Positions 61,408-64,000 of a DNA stretch of 64,000 nt are shown here, piece by piece; position 1 is the stretch's first letter; each line of letters opens with the position of its first letter. The stretch lies in NCBI GenBank assembly GCA_051251725.1, contig JBPOFN010000004.1, positions 136,417 to 200,416 on the forward strand, given 5' to 3'. Source of the DNA: JALZUE01 sp051251725 (lineage in GTDB: Bacteria > Pseudomonadota > Gammaproteobacteria > Enterobacterales > Alteromonadaceae). The position numbers were made by a program, and so were the translations under genes. The notes beneath the pieces are model-generated. The model was not told the DNA's origin. It saw only the letters and a program-made list of their open reading frames with translations, and did not search any database.

Positions 61408-62865
61408 ATGGCTATTCGATGGGACAGTTATAATGTTAAAAATCTACATGATGAATTAATAGGAACAAAGAATAAGCCAAGACATTTCGCAAATGATTTG
61501 TGTGCATATCTTTCAGATTTAACTGATGATGATATTAAAGAGTTTAAAACCGCAGCTGATCTTGCCATTCAAACCATGGGGATTACGTTTCGTGTATACA
61601 ACGATGAGGAAGGTTCCATTGATCGCGCTTGGCCGTTTGATATTATTCCGCGCTTAATTGACAAAGCAGAATGGCAAACTATTGAGATAGGTCTTAAGCA
61701 AAGAGTTAAAGCGTTGAATCTTTTTATTAATGATTTGTATAACGAGCAAAAAATCATTAAAGACGGTGTATTTCCCGCAAATTTACTTGAAAAATCAAAA
61801 AACTTTTTGCCGCAATGTAAAGGTTTTACTCCTCCGTTAGGTATTTGGGCTCATATTTGTGGTTCAGATTTGGTACGTGATAAGGATGGCAAGGTATATG
61901 TGCTTGAAGATAATTTACGTGTGCCTTCAGGTGTGTCTTATATGCTCGAAAACCGGCAGGTAATGAAGCGCGTATTTCCCGAAATGTTTGATAAGTATAA
62001 CATTCTACCTGTCGATGATTATCCTTCACAACTCTATGATATGTTGGCCGAACTATCGCCTCGCGATATTAAAGAGCCTGAAATAGTGGTATTAACCCCC
62101 GGTATTTATAACTCTGCTTATTTTGAACATGCTTATTTAGCACAGCAAATGGGCGCGGAATTAGTTGAGGGTAGTGATTTAGTTGTTGATGAAGATGACT
62201 GTGTTTATATGCGAACTATTGAAGGATTGTCGCGTGTCGATGTTATTTATCGTCGTATTGATGATTTATTTATTGATCCTGAAGCGTTTAATCCTGATTC
62301 AACGCTTGGCGTGCCTGGTTTAATGAGAGCTTGGCAAGCGGGTAACGTTGCTTTAGCTAATGCCCCTGGCTCAGGGGTAGCTGATGATAAAGTCGTTTAT
62401 GCTTTTGTACCTGAAATAATCGAATACTACCTTGGTGAAAAAGCAATTTTATCTAATGTGCCGACTTATAAATGTATTAACCCAGAAGATCGTGAATACG
62501 TTATTAATAATATTGAAAAATTAGTGGTTAAACCGGCTAATGAGTCAGGCGGTTATGGCATGTTGATTGGTCCACATGCTAGCAGTGATGAACATGAAGA
62601 ATTTAAAAAGCTTATTGAAGCTGATCCGCGTAATTATATTGCTCAGCCGATGTTAATGTTATCAACAGCACCAACCATGGTGGACGAAACCGTTGAACCT
62701 CGTCATTTAGACCTGCGCCCGTTTATTTTGTCTGGTAAAGACGTTACCGTAACAACAGGGGGATTAACACGCGTTGCGTTAACTAAAGGTTCAATCGTGG
62801 TCAACTCATCGCAAGGCGGTGGTAGTAAAGACACTTGGATTGTTGATATGGAGTCGTCATCATGA
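61408..62865 (+). CDS. Circularly permuted type 2 ATP-grasp protein
   Basis: 485 residues. Family landmarks are PFDIIPRLIDKAEWQTIEIGLKQRVKALNLFINDLYN (about 75-110), PPLGIWAHICGSDLVRDKDGKVYVLEDNLRVPSGVSYMLENR (146-188), VVLTPGIYNSAYFEHAYLAQQMGAELVEGSDL, VIYRRIDDLFIDP, LANAPGSGVADDKVVYAFVP and VVKPANESGGYGMLIG (the ATP-binding Lys and Gly-rich loop). It probably makes an amide-type ligation of unknown substrate. The alpha-E gene overlaps its end by 4 bp (ATGA), so they are co-translated. This pair plus a transglutaminase is a conserved set of unsolved function. Confidence 0.92.
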   Translation: MAIRWDSYNVKNLHDELIGTKNKPRHFANDLCAYLSDLTDDDIKEFKTAADLAIQTMGITFRVYNDEEGSIDRAWPFDIIPRLIDKAEWQTIEIGLKQRVKALNLFINDLYNEQKIIKDGVFPANLLEKSKNFLPQCKGFTPPLGIWAHICGSDLVRDKDGKVYVLEDNLRVPSGVSYMLENRQVMKRVFPEMFDKYNILPVDDYPSQLYDMLAELSPRDIKEPEIVVLTPGIYNSAYFEHAYLAQQMGAELVEGSDLVVDEDDCVYMRTIEGLSRVDVIYRRIDDLFIDPEAFNPDSTLGVPGLMRAWQAGNVALANAPGSGVADDKVVYAFVPEIIEYYLGEKAILSNVPTYKCINPEDREYVINNIEKLVVKPANESGGYGMLIGPHASSDEHEEFKKLIEADPRNYIAQPMLMLSTAPTMVDETVEPRHLDLRPFILSGKDVTVTTGGLTRVALTKGSIVVNSSQGGGSKDTWIVDMESSS

Positions 62866-63788
62866 GCATGCTTTCGCGCGTAGCTGAAAATATCTATTGG
62901 TTAGGTCGTTATCTTGAACGAGCGGAGAATACCGCACGTATTGTTAATGTTAATGCTAATTTGTTACTCGATTTACCTAAACATGTACGTTTAGGTTGGA
63001 CACCTATTCTTGAGATTATGTCATCGAGAGAAATATTTGATGAACATTATGAACAGCCAGATGAAGCCAGTGTTATTTCGTTTTTAGTTACCGATACTCG
63101 TAACCCAGGTTCAATCATTAGCTCTTTAGTTGCAGCAAGAGAAAACGCCCGTACCATTCGAGAGATTATTCCACGTGAAGCGTGGGAGCAAATTAATTCA
63201 GTTTATTTATTAGCCAAAGAACAACAAACGCAAATTCGCAATGGTCGCTACAGATATGAATACCTAAATAAAGTTATTCAGGCTCAGCAAGCTATTACAG
63301 GTAACCTAGCTGGCACCATGACCCATGATGCCGGTTATGATTTTTTACGTCTTGGCCGAAATATCGAACGTGCTGATATGACAACCCGAATTATCGATGT
63401 TCGCTCGGCTAATTTATTACCTTACGTTGATAATGATATTTCTCCGTTTGAAAATATTCAATGGATGAGCGTATTAAAGTCGTTAACTGGCTATCAAATG
63501 TATCGTCGGCAAATGCGCTTACGTATTACTCGCCCTGACGTTTTGCGATTTTTATTACTCGATGATAAATTCCCGCGCGCAGTGAAACATATTTTACAGC
63601 AAGTTGAGTATTGCTTAAGCGATTTACCCAATAGCCAAGGGGTGATTGACGAGTTAAAAACCGTGCAACATCAATTACAAAATGCCCAACCGGAAACGCT
63701 AAAACAAGATATGCTGCATGAATTTATTGATGAGATGCAGCAAGGGCTAAATAACTTGCACAATAAAATGGCAGAAAGCTATTTTTAA
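62862..63788 (+). CDS. Alpha-E domain protein
   Basis: 308 residues, all-helical. The diagnostic start is MLSRVAENIYWLGRYLERAENTARIVNVNANLLLDLP, then ENARTIREIIPREAWEQINSVYLLAK, TMTHDAGYDFLRLGRNIERADMTTRIIDVRSANLL and SVLKSLTGYQMYRRQM. Repeated R-N-I-E-R-A-D/E-N-type motifs mark the alpha-E family. Its start overlaps the ATP-grasp stop. A terminator follows at 63846; the transglutaminase/protease gene commonly third in this set is not seen before the window end. Confidence 0.92.
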   Translation: MSMLSRVAENIYWLGRYLERAENTARIVNVNANLLLDLPKHVRLGWTPILEIMSSREIFDEHYEQPDEASVISFLVTDTRNPGSIISSLVAARENARTIREIIPREAWEQINSVYLLAKEQQTQIRNGRYRYEYLNKVIQAQQAITGNLAGTMTHDAGYDFLRLGRNIERADMTTRIIDVRSANLLPYVDNDISPFENIQWMSVLKSLTGYQMYRRQMRLRITRPDVLRFLLLDDKFPRAVKHILQQVEYCLSDLPNSQGVIDELKTVQHQLQNAQPETLKQDMLHEFIDEMQQGLNNLHNKMAESYF

Positions 63789-63845
63789 ATAATCTTTTAA
63801 AGCTAGCCCTTAACTGAATTTGTCAAGAAGTGGCGAGCATTACAT

Positions 63846-63876
63846 AAAAAGTGCAGTATTTTTACTGCGCTTTTTT
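63846..63876 (+). terminator. Rho-independent terminator after alpha-E gene
   Basis: A 13-bp stem AAAAAGTGCAGTA / TACTGCGCTTTTT with one G-U pair, 4-nt loop, then T run; 57 bp past the alpha-E stop. Confidence 0.85.
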
Positions 63877-63887
63877 ATAGCTAAGCA

Positions 63888-63929
63888 GGAAGCCGAAAGC
63901 TGGAAGCTACAAGCTGGAAGCTGGAAGCC
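63888..63929 (+). repeat. Heptamer tandem repeat, 6 units of GGAAGCT-type
   Basis: Six adjoining 7-bp units (GGAAGCC, GAAAGCT, GGAAGCT, ACAAGCT, GGAAGCT, GGAAGCC). This is the reverse-complement orientation of the array at 39843-39905, showing a dispersed heptamer family in this genome. Confidence 0.85.
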
Positions 63930-64000
63930 TGTCTCTTATACAAAAGTTTCTATTTTATTATATTCATGATCTAATAAATAAAAAAATTTAGGTCATGAAT

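Noticed and set aside
1..64000. rRNA, tRNA, insertion sequences, prophage genes, attachment sites
   Set aside because: None found when reading the intergenic regions on both strands; no integrase, transposase or tRNA-like cloverleaf was recognised.

Overview
The window reads as a chromosome segment from an AT-rich marine gammaproteobacterium of the Alteromonadales, most likely the Colwelliaceae (Colwellia/Thalassotalea type). This rests on gene types seen together: large TonB-dependent receptors with SapC, sulfatases, PutA, DUF3034, PEP-CTERM and 7-bp AGCTTTC-type intergenic repeats. It is an inference; no rRNA, tRNA or other taxonomic marker gene was found.

Layout. (1) 1-4.8 kb, minus strand: a run of CotH-kinase/lamin-tail lipoprotein, VTC-type polyphosphate polymerase domain protein, DUF4956 membrane protein and an OprO/P-like porin cut by the window edge. 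(2) 5.1-9.4 kb, minus strand: a tightly overlapping operon of a cupredoxin-like protein, a dCache-HAMP-GGDEF-EAL c-di-GMP enzyme with a degenerate GGDEF, a DUF3034 outer-membrane-type protein and a lipoprotein truncated haemoglobin. (3) 9.5-10.2 kb: a DEDD exonuclease. (4) About 10.4-58.0 kb: a very large carbohydrate-utilisation locus interrupted only by putA and a Sel1-repeat protein. (5) 58.6-60.0 kb: a diguanylate cyclase split by a frameshift. (6) 60.2-63.8 kb: zinc-ribbon metallopeptidase, circularly permuted ATP-grasp and alpha-E proteins.

The locus looks built for a sulfated, rhamnose- and uronate-rich green-algal polysaccharide, with ulvan the best candidate. Two S1 sulfatases would remove sulfate. 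A BNR_4 beta-propeller lyase (PL24/PL25 type), a heparinase II/III-type lyase and an alginate-lyase-fold enzyme would cut uronates by beta-elimination. GH105 would remove the unsaturated uronate, and GH78 the rhamnose. A GH39-like protein and a DUF5060 clan-A-type hydrolase would deal with other branches. Two TonB receptors would import oligosaccharides. L-rhamnose mutarotase, an FGGY sugar kinase and two paralogous DeoR regulators serve monosaccharide catabolism; a triosephosphate isomerase co-transcribed with a sulfatase could channel the dihydroxyacetone phosphate produced. Rhamnose isomerase and the aldolase are not in the window.

The most unusual part lies at 17.6-23.1 kb. A Tat-exported small subunit and a GMC flavoprotein with a Cys cluster resemble glucoside 3-dehydrogenase. 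They face two DUF1080 (3-keto-glycoside hydrolase/lyase family) proteins, one of them fused to an alginate-lyase-type domain. This suggests an oxidative 3-keto route for glycan cleavage embedded in a classical lyase/sulfatase locus. A LacI-type palindrome resembling TGTTAGCGATAACA recurs in front of several transcription units although no LacI regulator lies in the window.
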